A stretch of DNA of 64,000 nt, taken from the NCBI GenBank assembly GCA_000023185.1, contig CP001622.1, forward strand, positions 248,001 to 312,000, written 5' to 3'. Both the position numbers and the translations under genes were made by a program. Positions 17,401 to 26,592 of this stretch are shown here, piece by piece. How positions within the stretch are numbered: position 1 is the stretch's first letter; each line of letters opens with the position of its first letter. Source of the stretch: Rhizobium leguminosarum bv. trifolii WSM1325. Lineage in GTDB: Bacteria > Pseudomonadota > Alphaproteobacteria > Rhizobiales > Rhizobiaceae. The notes beneath the pieces are model-generated. The model made no database searches. It was not told where the DNA came from and saw only the letters and a list, made by a program, of their open reading frames with translations.

Positions 17401-18007
17401 GGATGAGGCCATCCTGATGCTCTGTCGCATCCGTATGCCGTGTGCCGAACATGATGGCGAAACAGGCAAGCACCAGCGTTGCGACGAGCGGCAGGTCGAG
17501 AAAATAGAGATTGCCGCTGCCGATGCCGTAATCGGACGGATTGACCATGGCGCTGACGGTGCTCGAGATCGCCTTGAGCTGCAGCGCGATATAGGGAATG
17601 GCGCCGATCAGCGAGATCAGGGCGACGATCGTTGCGACCGTCGGGTTCTTGCCGTAACGGGCGGCGACGAAATCGGCAACCGAGGTGAGCTTCTCCGCCT
17701 TGGCAAGCTCGATGATGCGGCGAAGCAGCGGCATGCCGAGCGTGAAGACCAGGATAGGGCCGATATAGATGCCGGCAAATTCCAGGCCGCGCTGCGCCGC
17801 AAGCCCGACGCTGCCGAAATAGGTCCAGGAGGTACAATAGATCGCAAGGCTCAGCGCATAGACCACCGGCCATCCGCCTTCCAGCGTGCCCCGGCCGCGG
17901 TCGAGCGTACCCGGGCTGCGGTTCTTGCGGTCGCCATAGCTTGCCACGGCGAAAAGCAGGAGCAGATAGCCGAAGGCAGACGCGAATATGACCCAGCCTG
18001 GAAGCAT
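14483..18007 (-). CDS. Hybrid histidine kinase with N-terminal sodium:solute symporter domain
   Basis: An 1174-residue multidomain sensor. Residues about 1-490 form a 12-13-segment sodium:solute-symporter-like membrane domain (PutP type). A PAS domain follows (about 625-740), a coiled linker (EQRVAERTAELTRVNRELGE), the HisKA H-box FFAAAGHDILQPLNAARLY (His near 817), a HATPase with GSGIGIPPSKF and GLGLGLSIV, and a receiver with the phospho-acceptor Asp in IVIADYHLGDG (near 1099). Such SSS-kinase fusions (CrbS, CbrA types) sense or transport small organic substrates. No separate response regulator lies next to it, so output must go to an unlinked partner. Confidence 0.9.
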   Translation of the reverse strand: MLPGWVIFASAFGYLLLLFAVASYGDRKNRSPGTLDRGRGTLEGGWPVVYALSLAIYCTSWTYFGSVGLAAQRGLEFAGIYIGPILVFTLGMPLLRRIIELAKAEKLTSVADFVAARYGKNPTVATIVALISLIGAIPYIALQLKAISSTVSAMVNPSDYGIGSGNLYFLDLPLVATLVLACFAIMFGTRHTDATEHQDGLILAVSMESVVKLVAFLTAGVCVIWFLFDGPTDLWRRTVDNELVMSALNYHTPISRWITLIILSAFAIILLPRQFHVTVVENRTPKQLKLAGILFPSYLIAINLFVLPVAIGGLLTFGGSGNADFYMLSLPLAGQMPVISLIIFIGGFSAATAMVIVDSVALSIMVSNDIIMPIFLRRKLAGRASLRDNFAKTLLNIRRSAIFAVLLFGYAYYRSTDSTAGLASIGLLSFAAIAQIAPALFGGLIWRRANARGAILGLSSGFIIWIYLLFLPSLGGPDYSYVASAVLGFIFPGTTLFTAPDADPLVNATAMSLLVNTAFFVVGSLTRNAKPLERIQAGIFVKRHSRSQFATRGWKTRISVGDLKAAISRYLGEERMQRSLTTYEQSSGRKLEDEQPADMALIHFSEQLLGSAIGSSSARLVLSLILQKIEDASSDTAWLLDQASEALQYNQDMLQTALSQMDQGIAVFDSSNRLTIWNRRFRQLLDLPESAGQVGFPLSDIVTTLIQRGDIAPGDLSQTVRHFLTLDKPFSLVLGGGERIIEVRSNAMPDKGIVATFTDITQRVSADQALKQANETLEQRVAERTAELTRVNRELGEARAAADEANIGKTRFFAAAGHDILQPLNAARLYSSALVERMAQSENSLIVRNIDSALESVETILGAVLDISRLDTGAMRPRLASVALSDLLERIQTDFAPIAREKQLKLVIMPTSLRVRSDPNLLRRLVQNLVSNAIKYTISGKVLVGARRRGNQVIIQVIDSGIGIPPSKFRTVFKEFARLDEGAKTASGLGLGLSIVDRIARVLNHPVELQSTHGKGTEFRIAMPLDVSRPAAATAAITPADRPGQPLSGLKILCIDNEPKILEGMRLLISGWGCEVEALDCLADVIALDGQEGPPDIVIADYHLGDGTGIAAILHLRRQFGADIPALLITADRTPEVRSEAERDGIAVQHKPVRPAALRAYITQISGLKRAAAE

Positions 18008-18229
18008 TGACCCTCCGCCGGCGGAAAACCCGCCGGGACCTCCCGCAACATGGGTCAGCTTAAGTCATTTCAGACGCTTTGAAAATTCCTGGCCGTCTAG
18101 GCCTTAAGTCAAAGACCGCCGGGAGGTATCGCCGAATAATTGCGATTGCCGATTGATTAATTGCAATGAAGATGTAGCTAATAAAAACAATCGCATATCT
18201 TTGAAATGGATCAAAGGGAGACGGATCCG

Positions 18230-18667
18230 ATGCTCAATGAGTTCAAGGCCTTTATCGCCCGCGGCAATGTCATGGATCTTGCAGTCGGCGTCATCATCGG
18301 CGGCGCCTTCGGTGGCATCGTCAAATCTTTGGTGGATGACCTTATTATGCCGATCGTCGGCGCCATTTTCGGCGGTTTCGATTTTTCGAATTACTTCCTC
18401 CCACTGTCGTCGGCCGTCAACGCACAGTCGCTCGCCGCCGCCCGCGAGCAGGGAGCGGTGTTTGCCTATGGCAGTTTCCTCACCGTGCTCATCAACTTCC
18501 TCATTCTCGCCTGGATCATCTTTCTGATGGTCAAGGGCGTGAACACCCTGCGTGCCCAAGTCGAGCGCCAGGAAAAGGTGGCACCGGAAGAGCTGCCAGC
18601 GCCGCCGGCAGACGTTCAGCTGCTGACGGAAATTCGCGATCTTCTCGCCACGCGCCCGACGGCTTGA
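18230..18667 (+). CDS. mscL: Large-conductance mechanosensitive channel
   Basis: A 145-residue MscL of standard form: N-terminal amphipathic helix [22 protein letters not shown]1 rich in Gly/Ala/Val ([20 protein letters not shown]), periplasmic loop and TM2 ([20 protein letters not shown]), then a charged cytoplasmic helix. It opens on membrane tension to release solutes in hypo-osmotic shock. The ATG at 18230 follows GGGAGACGGATCCG; an in-frame ATG 24 bases upstream lacks one. Confidence 0.95.
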   Translation: MLNEFKAFIARGNVMDLAVGVIIGGAFGGIVKSLVDDLIMPIVGAIFGGFDFSNYFLPLSSAVNAQSLAAAREQGAVFAYGSFLTVLINFLILAWIIFLMVKGVNTLRAQVERQEKVAPEELPAPPADVQLLTEIRDLLATRPTA

Positions 18668-18676
18668 TCCGGGCTG

Positions 18677-18701
18677 GAGCCCGTCCGCTTCGGTCGGGCT
18701 C
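18677..18701 (+). terminator. Hairpin downstream of mscL
   Basis: GAGCCCG at 18677-18683 pairs with CGGGCTC at 18695-18701; an inner CCG/CGG extends the stem past a T-T mismatch. There is no strong T-run after it, so it may act with Rho or simply as an mRNA end. Confidence 0.5.
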
Positions 18702-18789
18702 ATTCATCACCAAAATCGATATGCCATCACTGGATGTCATGGGATTTGCCGGCGCAAATCCGCTATGAAGGCGGAAACCGGAGATTTGC

Positions 18790-19956
18790 ATGTCGATCGT
18801 TAGCAGCCTCAGCCCGCGCGCACTGGCGGCGCCCGAAAGCGGGATCGTCGAACTCGTCAACTATGCCCGTGGCCGCGAAGGCCTGCTGCCGCTCTGGGTG
18901 GGTGAGGGCGACCTGCCGACGCCTGATTTCATCAGCAGGGCGGCGATGGACGCGCTTGCTAGCGGCGAGACCTTCTACACATGGCAGCGCGGCATTCCGG
19001 AGCTTCGCCAGGCGCTTTCGGATTATTACGACAGACATTTCGGAATCCGGCTTCCGGTCGAGCATTTCTACGTCACCGGTTCCGGCATGCAGGCGATCCA
19101 GATCGCCGTGCAGGCGCTGACCTCGCCGGGCGACGAACTGGTTTACTTGTCACCTTCCTGGCCGAACATTGCCGCCGCTCTCGAGATAGCAGGTGCGCGC
19201 TCGCTCAGTGTCGAGCTGCAGTTCGAAGGCGGCAAATGGGCGGTCGATCTTGACCGCATCGAAACCGCGATCACCCCGAAGACCAAGGGCATCTTCATCA
19301 ACACGCCGTCGAACCCGACAGGCTGGACGGCAACGAAACAGGACCTTGGCGATCTCCTGGCGCTTGCCCGCAAGCACGACCTCTGGATCATGGCGGACGA
19401 AATCTACGCCCGCTACTATTTTGCCGGCGGCCGCGCCCCCTCTTTCCTCGATGTGATGGAACCGGACGACAAGATCATCTTCGTCAATTCCTTTTCGAAG
19501 AACTGGTCGATGACCGGCTGGCGCGTCGGCTGGATCGTCGCCCCGCCTGAAATGGGCCAGGTGCTCGAAAACCTCATCCAGTATTCGACATCGGGGGTGG
19601 CGCAGTTCATGCAGAAGGGCGCTGTCGCAGCCCTTGATCAAGGCGACGATTTCGTCGCTGCCAATATCGCCAAGGCGGCCCGCTCCCGCGATACTCTCTG
19701 CGATGCGCTTGTCGCCACCAACCGCGTCGAGACACTGAAACCGGATGGCGCGATCTATGCTTTCCTGAAGATCGACGGCGTCGCCGACAGCCGCACGGCA
19801 GCGCTCGACATCGTCGACAAGACAGGCGTCGGCCTTGCTCCCGGCACCGCTTTCGGATCGGGCGGCGAACTCTTCCTGCGCGCCTGTTTCCTGCGCGATC
19901 CCACACAGGTGGCGATCGCCGCCGAGCGCCTCTGCGACTATATCCTCAAGCTCTGA
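18790..19956 (+). CDS. PLP-dependent class I/II aminotransferase
   Basis: A 388-residue fold-type I aminotransferase of usual length. The cofactor Lys is in NSFSKNWSMTGWRVGWI (about residue 237). The Asn/Asp/Tyr contacts are in NTPSNPTGW and IMADEIYARYYF, and a C-terminal Arg candidate is in FLRACFLRD. It probably transfers amino groups between an amino acid and 2-oxoglutarate; the amino acid is not evident. Weak ribosome binding site GGAGATTTGC. It stands alone between mscL and galE. Confidence 0.88.
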   Translation: MSIVSSLSPRALAAPESGIVELVNYARGREGLLPLWVGEGDLPTPDFISRAAMDALASGETFYTWQRGIPELRQALSDYYDRHFGIRLPVEHFYVTGSGMQAIQIAVQALTSPGDELVYLSPSWPNIAAALEIAGARSLSVELQFEGGKWAVDLDRIETAITPKTKGIFINTPSNPTGWTATKQDLGDLLALARKHDLWIMADEIYARYYFAGGRAPSFLDVMEPDDKIIFVNSFSKNWSMTGWRVGWIVAPPEMGQVLENLIQYSTSGVAQFMQKGAVAALDQGDDFVAANIAKAARSRDTLCDALVATNRVETLKPDGAIYAFLKIDGVADSRTAALDIVDKTGVGLAPGTAFGSGGELFLRACFLRDPTQVAIAAERLCDYILKL

Positions 19957-20176
19957 GAAGCACTGGCCGCAAGACGCGTCGTGGCGACCGAGGCGTCGAT
20001 TTGTGCCGAAATCGCCGGATCGATAAAACTCTAGCAAAGCCCGAAATCGGCCTCTAACCACGACTCCAAACATACCCGTTCAAAGGCCTTCCAAACGCCG
20101 TTCGATAAGAAAATTGGAAAGAAAAACCGGCGCCTGATGCCCCTGCTTATAAAAAACGAAAGCAGGGATGCGGGAC

Positions 20177-21211
20177 ATGGCGGTTTTGGTGACGGGCGGC
20201 GCCGGATATATCGGCAGTCACATGGTTTGGGCGCTGCTCGATGCGGGCGAGGATGTGGTCGTGCTCGACCGCCTCTCCACAGGCTTTCGCTGGGCCGTGG
20301 CGCCGGCGGCGCGTTTCTATCTCGGCGACGTTGCCGATCCCGACATATTGAAAAAGGTCTTCATCGAAAACGACATCGAGGCGATCATCCATTTCGCCGG
20401 CTCCGCCGTCGTCCCGGTCTCGGTCGCCGACCCGCTCTCCTATTACGACAACAATTCCGGCAAGACCCGGGCGCTGTTGAGTGCTTCGGTCAAGGCCGGT
20501 ATCCGCAACTTCGTCTTCTCTTCGACGGCGGCTGTCTACGGCCAGCAAAAGACCGACCTGCCTGTGAAGGAGACGGCTCCGCTCAATCCGGAAAATCCTT
20601 ACGGCCAGTCGAAGCTGATGACCGAATTCATGCTGCGCGATGCCGCCGCCGCCTATGATTTCAACTATGTCGCGCTTCGTTACTTCAACGTCGCCGGCGC
20701 CGACCCGCACCACCGTGCCGGCCAGTCGACCTCAGGCGCCACACACCTGATCAAGGTCGCCTGCGAGGCAGCACTCGGCAGGCGCGACAGCGTCAATGTC
20801 TACGGCGTCGACTATCCCACCCATGACGGCACCGGCGTGCGCGACTACATCCATGTCAGCGATCTCACGGATGCACATCTGAAGGCGCTGCAGCATCTGC
20901 GCAGAAGCAAGGGCTCGCTCGTTGCCAATTGCGGTTACGGCAGCGGCTATTCCGTGCTCGATGTGCTGAACATGGTCACCCGCCTGCACGGACATTCCTT
21001 CAAGATCCACATGGCGCCGCGCCGCGCCGGCGATTCGGCGAGCGTCGTCGCAGACGCTTCGCTCGCAAGGCAGGTGCTCGACTGGAAACCCAGATACGAT
21101 TCGCTGGAAACCATCGTCCAGAGTTCGCTCGATTGGGAACTGTTCCTGTCGAACAAGAACGTCGACGACCTGCACAGCATCCACCGGGCATTGGCCGCCG
21201 CTTCCTTCTGA
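20177..21211 (+). CDS. galE: UDP-glucose 4-epimerase
   Basis: A 344-residue extended SDR. The NAD motif TGGAGYIGSHMV is at the N-terminus and the catalytic triad is visible as FSSTAAVYG and YGQSK; ALRYFNVAGADP and GTGVRDYIHVSDL are GalE signatures. It interconverts UDP-glucose and UDP-galactose, supplying galactose for exopolysaccharide and LPS. ATG at 20177 has better spacing from AGCAGGG than the ATG at 20168. Rhizobia often carry several galE/exoB paralogs, and this one has no sugar operon around it. Confidence 0.9.
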   Translation: MAVLVTGGAGYIGSHMVWALLDAGEDVVVLDRLSTGFRWAVAPAARFYLGDVADPDILKKVFIENDIEAIIHFAGSAVVPVSVADPLSYYDNNSGKTRALLSASVKAGIRNFVFSSTAAVYGQQKTDLPVKETAPLNPENPYGQSKLMTEFMLRDAAAAYDFNYVALRYFNVAGADPHHRAGQSTSGATHLIKVACEAALGRRDSVNVYGVDYPTHDGTGVRDYIHVSDLTDAHLKALQHLRRSKGSLVANCGYGSGYSVLDVLNMVTRLHGHSFKIHMAPRRAGDSASVVADASLARQVLDWKPRYDSLETIVQSSLDWELFLSNKNVDDLHSIHRALAAASF

Positions 21212-21318
21212 TCGGGGAACCCGTTTACCATCCCCGCGCCTGCGGGGGCGCATGCCGTCACGTGAATAAGGAAAAAACAAGCTTTCTCTGGCTGGCTCGG
21301 GCCAACGGAAAAGAGAAG

Positions 21319-23280
21319 ATGAAGAACTTTCTGGCCTCATTGCAGCTGCAAAAAGACAATCCGACGCTTCTGCTGGCGCAGTTCCGGGCCCTGTCGTCGC
21401 AGATTCCCATTCTCTATGTCCTTCTGGTCATCAACGCCCTTGCGGTGGCGATCACCCACCTCAAATCCGCCCCCCTTTGGCTCTCGCTCTACATTCCCGT
21501 GGCCTTGAGCGTCGTCTGTGTCTTCCGTCTCTGCTGGTGGGAGATCCGCGGCAAGGAAAACGTCACCGCCGAGCGGGCCTACAGGCTGATGAAGCTCACG
21601 ATATCAGGGGCCGGCATCCTGGCCGTCGCTTTCGGCAGCTGGGCGATCGCGCTCTACCAATATGGCGATGCTTCCCAGCAGGGTCAGATCGCCTATTTCC
21701 TCGTCGTGACCGGGATATCCTGCATCTTTTGCCTGATGCACCTGCCGATGGCGGCAGCGCTGACCACGGTCATCACCTTCTCGGCCATGGTCGCGACCTT
21801 CTTGTTCTCGGGCAATCCCGTTTTCGTCGCGACGGCCATTAGCGGCCTCTTCCTGATCCTGCCCTTCCTCAGGGTGATCAACAGCTATTTCCAGAATTTC
21901 GTCGGTCTCGTGCAACTGACCGAAGAGCTGAAGCAGAAGCAGGCGGAAGCCGAAGAGCTGAACCTCGTCAACAGCCGCAATGCGCTGCATGACCAGCTGA
22001 CCGGCCTTGCCAATCGCCGCAGCTTCTTTCTCTCGTTGGAAAAACGGCTGCAGAAGGATTCGTCGACGCCGCCCGTCCTCGGCATTCTCGATCTCGACGG
22101 CTTCAAGCCGGTCAACGACGTCTTCGGCCATGCCGCCGGCGATCTCGTGCTGAAGGAGACGGCCCGCCGCTTCGTCGCGCTGGTCGGCGAAGAGGGCATC
22201 GTCTCCCGTCTCGGCGGCGATGAGTTCGGTATCATCTTTCCCTCCTTGATGACGCGCCAGGCGATCGCCGATCTCGGCCAGGCGCTCTGTGCTGCCGTCC
22301 GCGATCCTTTCGAAATCCCCGACGGCTCGGTCCGCGTCTTCGGCTCCTGCGGCATCGTCTATCCTGATATTGGCACATACACCGCCGAGGATCTTTACGA
22401 GAAAGCCGATTTTGCCCTCTACCAGGTCAAGAGCAAGCGCAGCAGCGGCGTCGAATTCTTCTCGGCCGAGCACGAGAAGATCCTGACGCAGCGCCACCTG
22501 ATCGAACTCGAACTGCAGGCAAACGATTTCGCCAAGGAATTGAAACTCGACTATCAGCCGATCGTCGAATTGAGGAGCGGCCGCGTCGTCGCCTACGAGG
22601 CGCTCGCCCGCTGGGACAGCGCCCGCTTCGGCCGTATCAGCCCAGACGCCTTCATTCCCGCTGCCGAGCGCACGGCGGTCATCGGTCGCATAACCCGCAT
22701 CCTCTTCGCCAAGGCGCTCGAAGCGCTGGCGATCATTCCACGGCATCTCAGGCTGTCCTTCAATCTCTCGGCGCGCGATATCTGCGACCACGAGACCTCG
22801 ATGGCGCTGCTCGCCATGATCACCCGTTCCGGCATCGATCCGAAGCGCATCGAATTCGAGATTACCGAGACCGCATTGCTCTCCGATTTCGACACCGCCG
22901 ATCAGGTGATATCCATGCTGCGCGCTGCCGGCATCTCGATTGCGCTCGACGATTTCGGCACCGGCTATTCGAGCCTCAGCCATATTCATCGTCTCGGCTT
23001 CGACAAGCTGAAGATCGACAAGTCGTTCGTGATGAATTTCGATCGAGACGCCCGCTGCATGAACATCACCCGCTCGGTCGCCAATCTCTGCCAGAACCTC
23101 GGCATCGCCTCCGTCGCCGAAGGCGTCGAAAGCGAAGAGATTGCCGAGGGATTGAAGGCGATGGGCGTTCGTCTGGCGCAGGGCTATCATTTCTCGCGGC
23201 CGCTGCCGCTCGAACTTGCCATCGACTACGCCGCCAGGTGCGAGGCCGCAGCCTCCGCCCGCAATTCGCTGTCTGCCTGA
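21319..23280 (+). CDS. Membrane GGDEF-EAL protein (cyclic-di-GMP turnover)
   Basis: A 653-residue inner-membrane protein. Six hydrophobic segments occupy about residues 28-195, a short coiled linker follows (LTEELKQKQAEAEELN), then a GGDEF domain with intact SRLGGDEFGIIF (about residue 297) and an EAL domain with YQPIVELRSGRVVAYEALAR (about residue 413), NLSARD and DDFGTGYSSLSH. Both active-site motifs are intact, so cyclase, phosphodiesterase or both are possible. The ATG at 21319 follows AAAAGAGAAG; the frame stays open far upstream, overlapping galE, and that part was discarded. Confidence 0.9.
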   Translation: MKNFLASLQLQKDNPTLLLAQFRALSSQIPILYVLLVINALAVAITHLKSAPLWLSLYIPVALSVVCVFRLCWWEIRGKENVTAERAYRLMKLTISGAGILAVAFGSWAIALYQYGDASQQGQIAYFLVVTGISCIFCLMHLPMAAALTTVITFSAMVATFLFSGNPVFVATAISGLFLILPFLRVINSYFQNFVGLVQLTEELKQKQAEAEELNLVNSRNALHDQLTGLANRRSFFLSLEKRLQKDSSTPPVLGILDLDGFKPVNDVFGHAAGDLVLKETARRFVALVGEEGIVSRLGGDEFGIIFPSLMTRQAIADLGQALCAAVRDPFEIPDGSVRVFGSCGIVYPDIGTYTAEDLYEKADFALYQVKSKRSSGVEFFSAEHEKILTQRHLIELELQANDFAKELKLDYQPIVELRSGRVVAYEALARWDSARFGRISPDAFIPAAERTAVIGRITRILFAKALEALAIIPRHLRLSFNLSARDICDHETSMALLAMITRSGIDPKRIEFEITETALLSDFDTADQVISMLRAAGISIALDDFGTGYSSLSHIHRLGFDKLKIDKSFVMNFDRDARCMNITRSVANLCQNLGIASVAEGVESEEIAEGLKAMGVRLAQGYHFSRPLPLELAIDYAARCEAAASARNSLSA

Positions 23281-23363
23281 CCGATCGATCTCGATCCGCC
23301 GCAAATCGACTGGAGCGATGCCGCGGGGTCGTCTATTCATGGTCGCAACAGATGAGGTGAACC

Positions 23364-24416
23364 ATGCAGGACGGCGAAGTCATCATTGAACGGCGGGGTA
23401 CCGCAGGCGTCATCCGGCTCAACCGGCCGCGAGCACTGAACAGCCTGACGTTGCCGATGATCCGCACGATCACCGCGGCCCTTCACGACTTTGCCGGTGA
23501 TCCCGAGGTGGCGAGCGTCGTGGCGACGGGAGAGGGCGAACGCGGCTTCTGCGCCGGCGGCGATATCCGCGCCCTGCATGAGAGCGCCCGCGCCGGCGAT
23601 GGCCTGGCGGCAAGCTTCTGGCGCGAGGAGTTCCGCCTCAACCATATGATTGCCTCCTATCCCAAGCCCTATGTCGCGCTGATGGACGGCATCACCATGG
23701 GCGGCGGCGTCGGCCTGTCCTCGCATGGTCGCCACCGCATCGTCACCGAGCGCACCCGCCTTGCCATGCCCGAAACCGGCATCGGCTATGTCCCGGATGT
23801 CGGCGCCACCTGGCTGCTGCCGCGTGGCCCCGGCGAGGCCGGAACATGGCTCGGTCTGACAGGGCTTGATATCGGGGCTGCCGATGCGATCCACGCCCGC
23901 CTTGCCGACCTTCAGATCGCCTCGTCGCGGCTCGGCGAAGCGATCGATGCTCTCTCCGCCCTGCCGCGCGCCAGCTCATCCGGCGATGTCGATGCCGTGC
24001 TGCAGGCGCTTCCGGAGCCTCAGGGAGAAAGCCGGCTCAGGCAGAACGCGGCGATGATCGATCGCGCATTTTGTTTCGACAACGTGGAGGAGATCCTGGC
24101 AACGCTTGCCGAGGAGGAAGGCGAATTCGCCGCCGAGACGCGCCGGGTGCTGCTGACGCGTTCACCGACCAGTCTGAAGCTCGCTTTGCGGCTGCTCAGA
24201 GCCGGCCGCAGCAGCGCCTCGCTTGCCGAATGCCTCGGCCGCGAACTCGGCGCCTGCCTGCGGATGCTTGATAATCCCGATTTCTTCGAGGGTATTCGCG
24301 CCGCCGTCATCGACAAGGACCGCAATCCGAAATGGTCGCCCGCATCAGTCGAGGCTGTGGAAGTGGCAAGGGTCGAGCATTTCCTGAAACCGGCCGAACC
24401 GCCGCTTTCGCTCTGA
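23364..24416 (+). CDS. 3-hydroxyisobutyryl-CoA hydrolase-like crotonase protein
   Basis: A 350-residue crotonase-fold protein. The oxyanion and active-site regions are GFCAGGDIRAL (about residue 53) and MDGITMGGGVGLSSHGRHRI (about 110); GIGYVPDVGATWLLPR gives the Glu/Asp pair typical of hydrolases rather than hydratases. The length and C-terminal half fit 3-hydroxyisobutyryl-CoA hydrolase of valine degradation. An enoyl-CoA hydratase of unusual type is the alternative. ATG follows GATGAGGTGAACC. Confidence 0.82.
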   Translation: MQDGEVIIERRGTAGVIRLNRPRALNSLTLPMIRTITAALHDFAGDPEVASVVATGEGERGFCAGGDIRALHESARAGDGLAASFWREEFRLNHMIASYPKPYVALMDGITMGGGVGLSSHGRHRIVTERTRLAMPETGIGYVPDVGATWLLPRGPGEAGTWLGLTGLDIGAADAIHARLADLQIASSRLGEAIDALSALPRASSSGDVDAVLQALPEPQGESRLRQNAAMIDRAFCFDNVEEILATLAEEEGEFAAETRRVLLTRSPTSLKLALRLLRAGRSSASLAECLGRELGACLRMLDNPDFFEGIRAAVIDKDRNPKWSPASVEAVEVARVEHFLKPAEPPLSL

Positions 24417-24427
24417 ACGCTATCCGG

Positions 24428-26485
24428 CTATCGCCACATGCCGCGCATGCGGGCGCCGACATCGATGCGCACTTGCCGCGCGTGGGCTTGCGCGGCCTCC
24501 GATTTCACCTGCGGCCAGCTGCAGGCCTCGAAGAACTGCAGCAGCGTTGCCGGAATGAAGCGGCTGCGTGAGGCATAGACATGCCGGTCGCCCTGCGAGT
24601 TCTGCCCATAGGTGAAGAAGCGTTGCGGAACGACGAGGTCGAGACCATCCCGGGCGCGCGTCATCGCGACATAGAGCAGCCGGCGTTCCTCTTCGATTTC
24701 GGCGGTTGTGCCGACGGCGAGATCGCTCGGTATGCATCCGTCGACGACGTTCAGCATGAAGACCTTCGTCCATTCCTGGCCCTTGGCGGAATGGATGGTC
24801 GACAGGATGAGATAGTCTTCGTCGAGAAGCGGCACACCCGCCTGGTCGCTGGTCGCATCCGGCGGATCGAGGGTGAGCTCGGTGAGAAAGCGCTCGCGCG
24901 AGGCATAACCGCTAGCGATCTGCTCGAGCTGCAGCAGGTCGGCCTGCCGCGTTGCTGCGTCCTCGTGCAGCCGTTCCAGATGCGGCGCGTACCATTGCCG
25001 TGCCAGGCCGATCTCTGCCGGCCAGCCGGCCTTGCCGGTCTTCAGCTCCTGCAGCATCGCAACGAACATTGTCCAGTCCTCGCCGGAGCGCGGCGGTGCC
25101 GGCATGGCGCCAAGAGCAGTAATCGGGCTGGCATCCTCGGCCATCAGGTCGAGCGTCTTCTGTGCCGTCGACGGGCCGACGCCCGGCAGGATCTGCATCA
25201 GCCGGAAGCCCGCCACCCGGTCGCGCGGGTTCTGCGCGAAGCGAAGGGCGGCCAGCATGTCCTTCACATGCGCGCTGTCGAGAAACTTCAGCCCGCCGAA
25301 CTTGACGAAAGGAATGTTGCGCCGGGTCAGCTCGACCTCCAGCGGCCCGCTGTGATGCGAGGCGCGAAAGAGCACGGCCTGCTGCTTGAGCGTGAGGCCT
25401 TCCTCGCGGTTATCGAGCACCATGTCGGTGATATACCGCGCCTGCTCGGCCTCGTCGCGCACAGTGACCAGGCGCGGCCGCTCGGACGATTGCCGCTCGG
25501 TCCAGAGGTTCTTGGTGAAGCGCTCCGAGGCGAGATCGATGACGGCGTTGGCGGCGGCGAGGATCGGCTGCGTCGAGCGGTAGTTGCGGTCGAGCGTGAC
25601 GATATTGGCCGCCGGGCTGAAGGCGGCGGGAAAATCGAGGATGTTGCGCACCGTCGCGGCACGGAAGGAATAGATCGACTGCGCATCGTCGCCGACGACG
25701 GTCAGCCCTTGGCCTTGGGGTTTCAATGCGAGCAGGATCGAGGCCTGCAACCGGTTGGTATCCTGATATTCGTCGACCAGCACATGGTCGAAGCGGCTGC
25801 CGATATCCTCGGCAATCATCGCTTCGCCGACCATCTGCGCCCAGTAGAGCAGCAGATCGTCGTAATCGAGCACGTTCTGGCTCTGCTTGGCCTCGACATA
25901 ACTGGCGAAAAGTTCGCGCAGCTGTTTCTCCCACGTCGCGCACCAGGGAAAGACGTCGCGCAGCACGAGGTCGAGCGCGGTTTCCGAATTCACCGCCCTG
26001 GAATAGATGGCAAGGCAGGTGCCCTTTGTGGGAAAGCGGCTTTCCGTCTTCGAGAAGCCGAGGTCGTGCCGGATCAGGTTCATCAGATCGGCACTGTCTT
26101 CGCGGTCGTGGATGGTAAACCCAGGATCGAGACCGATCTGCTCCGCATAATCGCGCAACAGCCGCGCGCCGATGCCGTGGAAGGTGCCGGACCAGGAAAG
26201 CGCATCCGCCATCACGCCAGCATTCGCACCAAGCACATCGCGGCAGATGCGCTCGACACGCCGCGCCATCTCGGCGGCTGCCCGGCGCGAGAAGGTCATC
26301 AGCAGGATGCGGCGGGGATCGGCGCCCTTGACGATCAGATGGGCGACCCGATGCGCCAAGGTATTCGTCTTGCCGGAGCCGGCGCCGGCAATGACCAGCA
26401 GCGGCCCGGCAATATGGCTGCCGTCGATGAGCGTGCCGTGCTCGACGGCCATGCGCTGCTGCGGATTGAGCTTTTCGAGATACAT
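24428..26485 (-). CDS. UvrD/Rep-family ATP-dependent DNA helicase
   Basis: A 685-residue superfamily-1A helicase. Motif I (Walker A) is VIAGAGSGKT at residues 31-40, motif II is in HVLVDEYQDTN, motif III in VVGDDAQSIYSFR, motif IV in LDRNYRSTQPIL, motif V in LSTIHSAKGQEWTKVFML and motif VI in LLYVAMTRARDGL. It is slightly shorter than UvrD and probably a UvrD/PcrA paralog in DNA repair. The ATG is at 26485. The 653-codon plus-strand frame over it is a shadow. Confidence 0.92.
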   Translation of the reverse strand: MYLEKLNPQQRMAVEHGTLIDGSHIAGPLLVIAGAGSGKTNTLAHRVAHLIVKGADPRRILLMTFSRRAAAEMARRVERICRDVLGANAGVMADALSWSGTFHGIGARLLRDYAEQIGLDPGFTIHDREDSADLMNLIRHDLGFSKTESRFPTKGTCLAIYSRAVNSETALDLVLRDVFPWCATWEKQLRELFASYVEAKQSQNVLDYDDLLLYWAQMVGEAMIAEDIGSRFDHVLVDEYQDTNRLQASILLALKPQGQGLTVVGDDAQSIYSFRAATVRNILDFPAAFSPAANIVTLDRNYRSTQPILAAANAVIDLASERFTKNLWTERQSSERPRLVTVRDEAEQARYITDMVLDNREEGLTLKQQAVLFRASHHSGPLEVELTRRNIPFVKFGGLKFLDSAHVKDMLAALRFAQNPRDRVAGFRLMQILPGVGPSTAQKTLDLMAEDASPITALGAMPAPPRSGEDWTMFVAMLQELKTGKAGWPAEIGLARQWYAPHLERLHEDAATRQADLLQLEQIASGYASRERFLTELTLDPPDATSDQAGVPLLDEDYLILSTIHSAKGQEWTKVFMLNVVDGCIPSDLAVGTTAEIEEERRLLYVAMTRARDGLDLVVPQRFFTYGQNSQGDRHVYASRSRFIPATLLQFFEACSWPQVKSEAAQAHARQVRIDVGARMRGMWR

Positions 26486-26592
26486 CCAGCCGTCCGGTCG
26501 GGCTCCCGCAGAATCACTGCGGAAAGATTAGATGTTCCTTGAATGTTCGCGATTGCGGCCTCTGTCAAGCGCTGCGGCGCGCGAGCAACATC

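Noticed and set aside
24581..26542. 653-codon plus-strand frame over the helicase
   Set aside because: All helicase motifs lie on the minus strand; the opposite frame has no motif or start signal.
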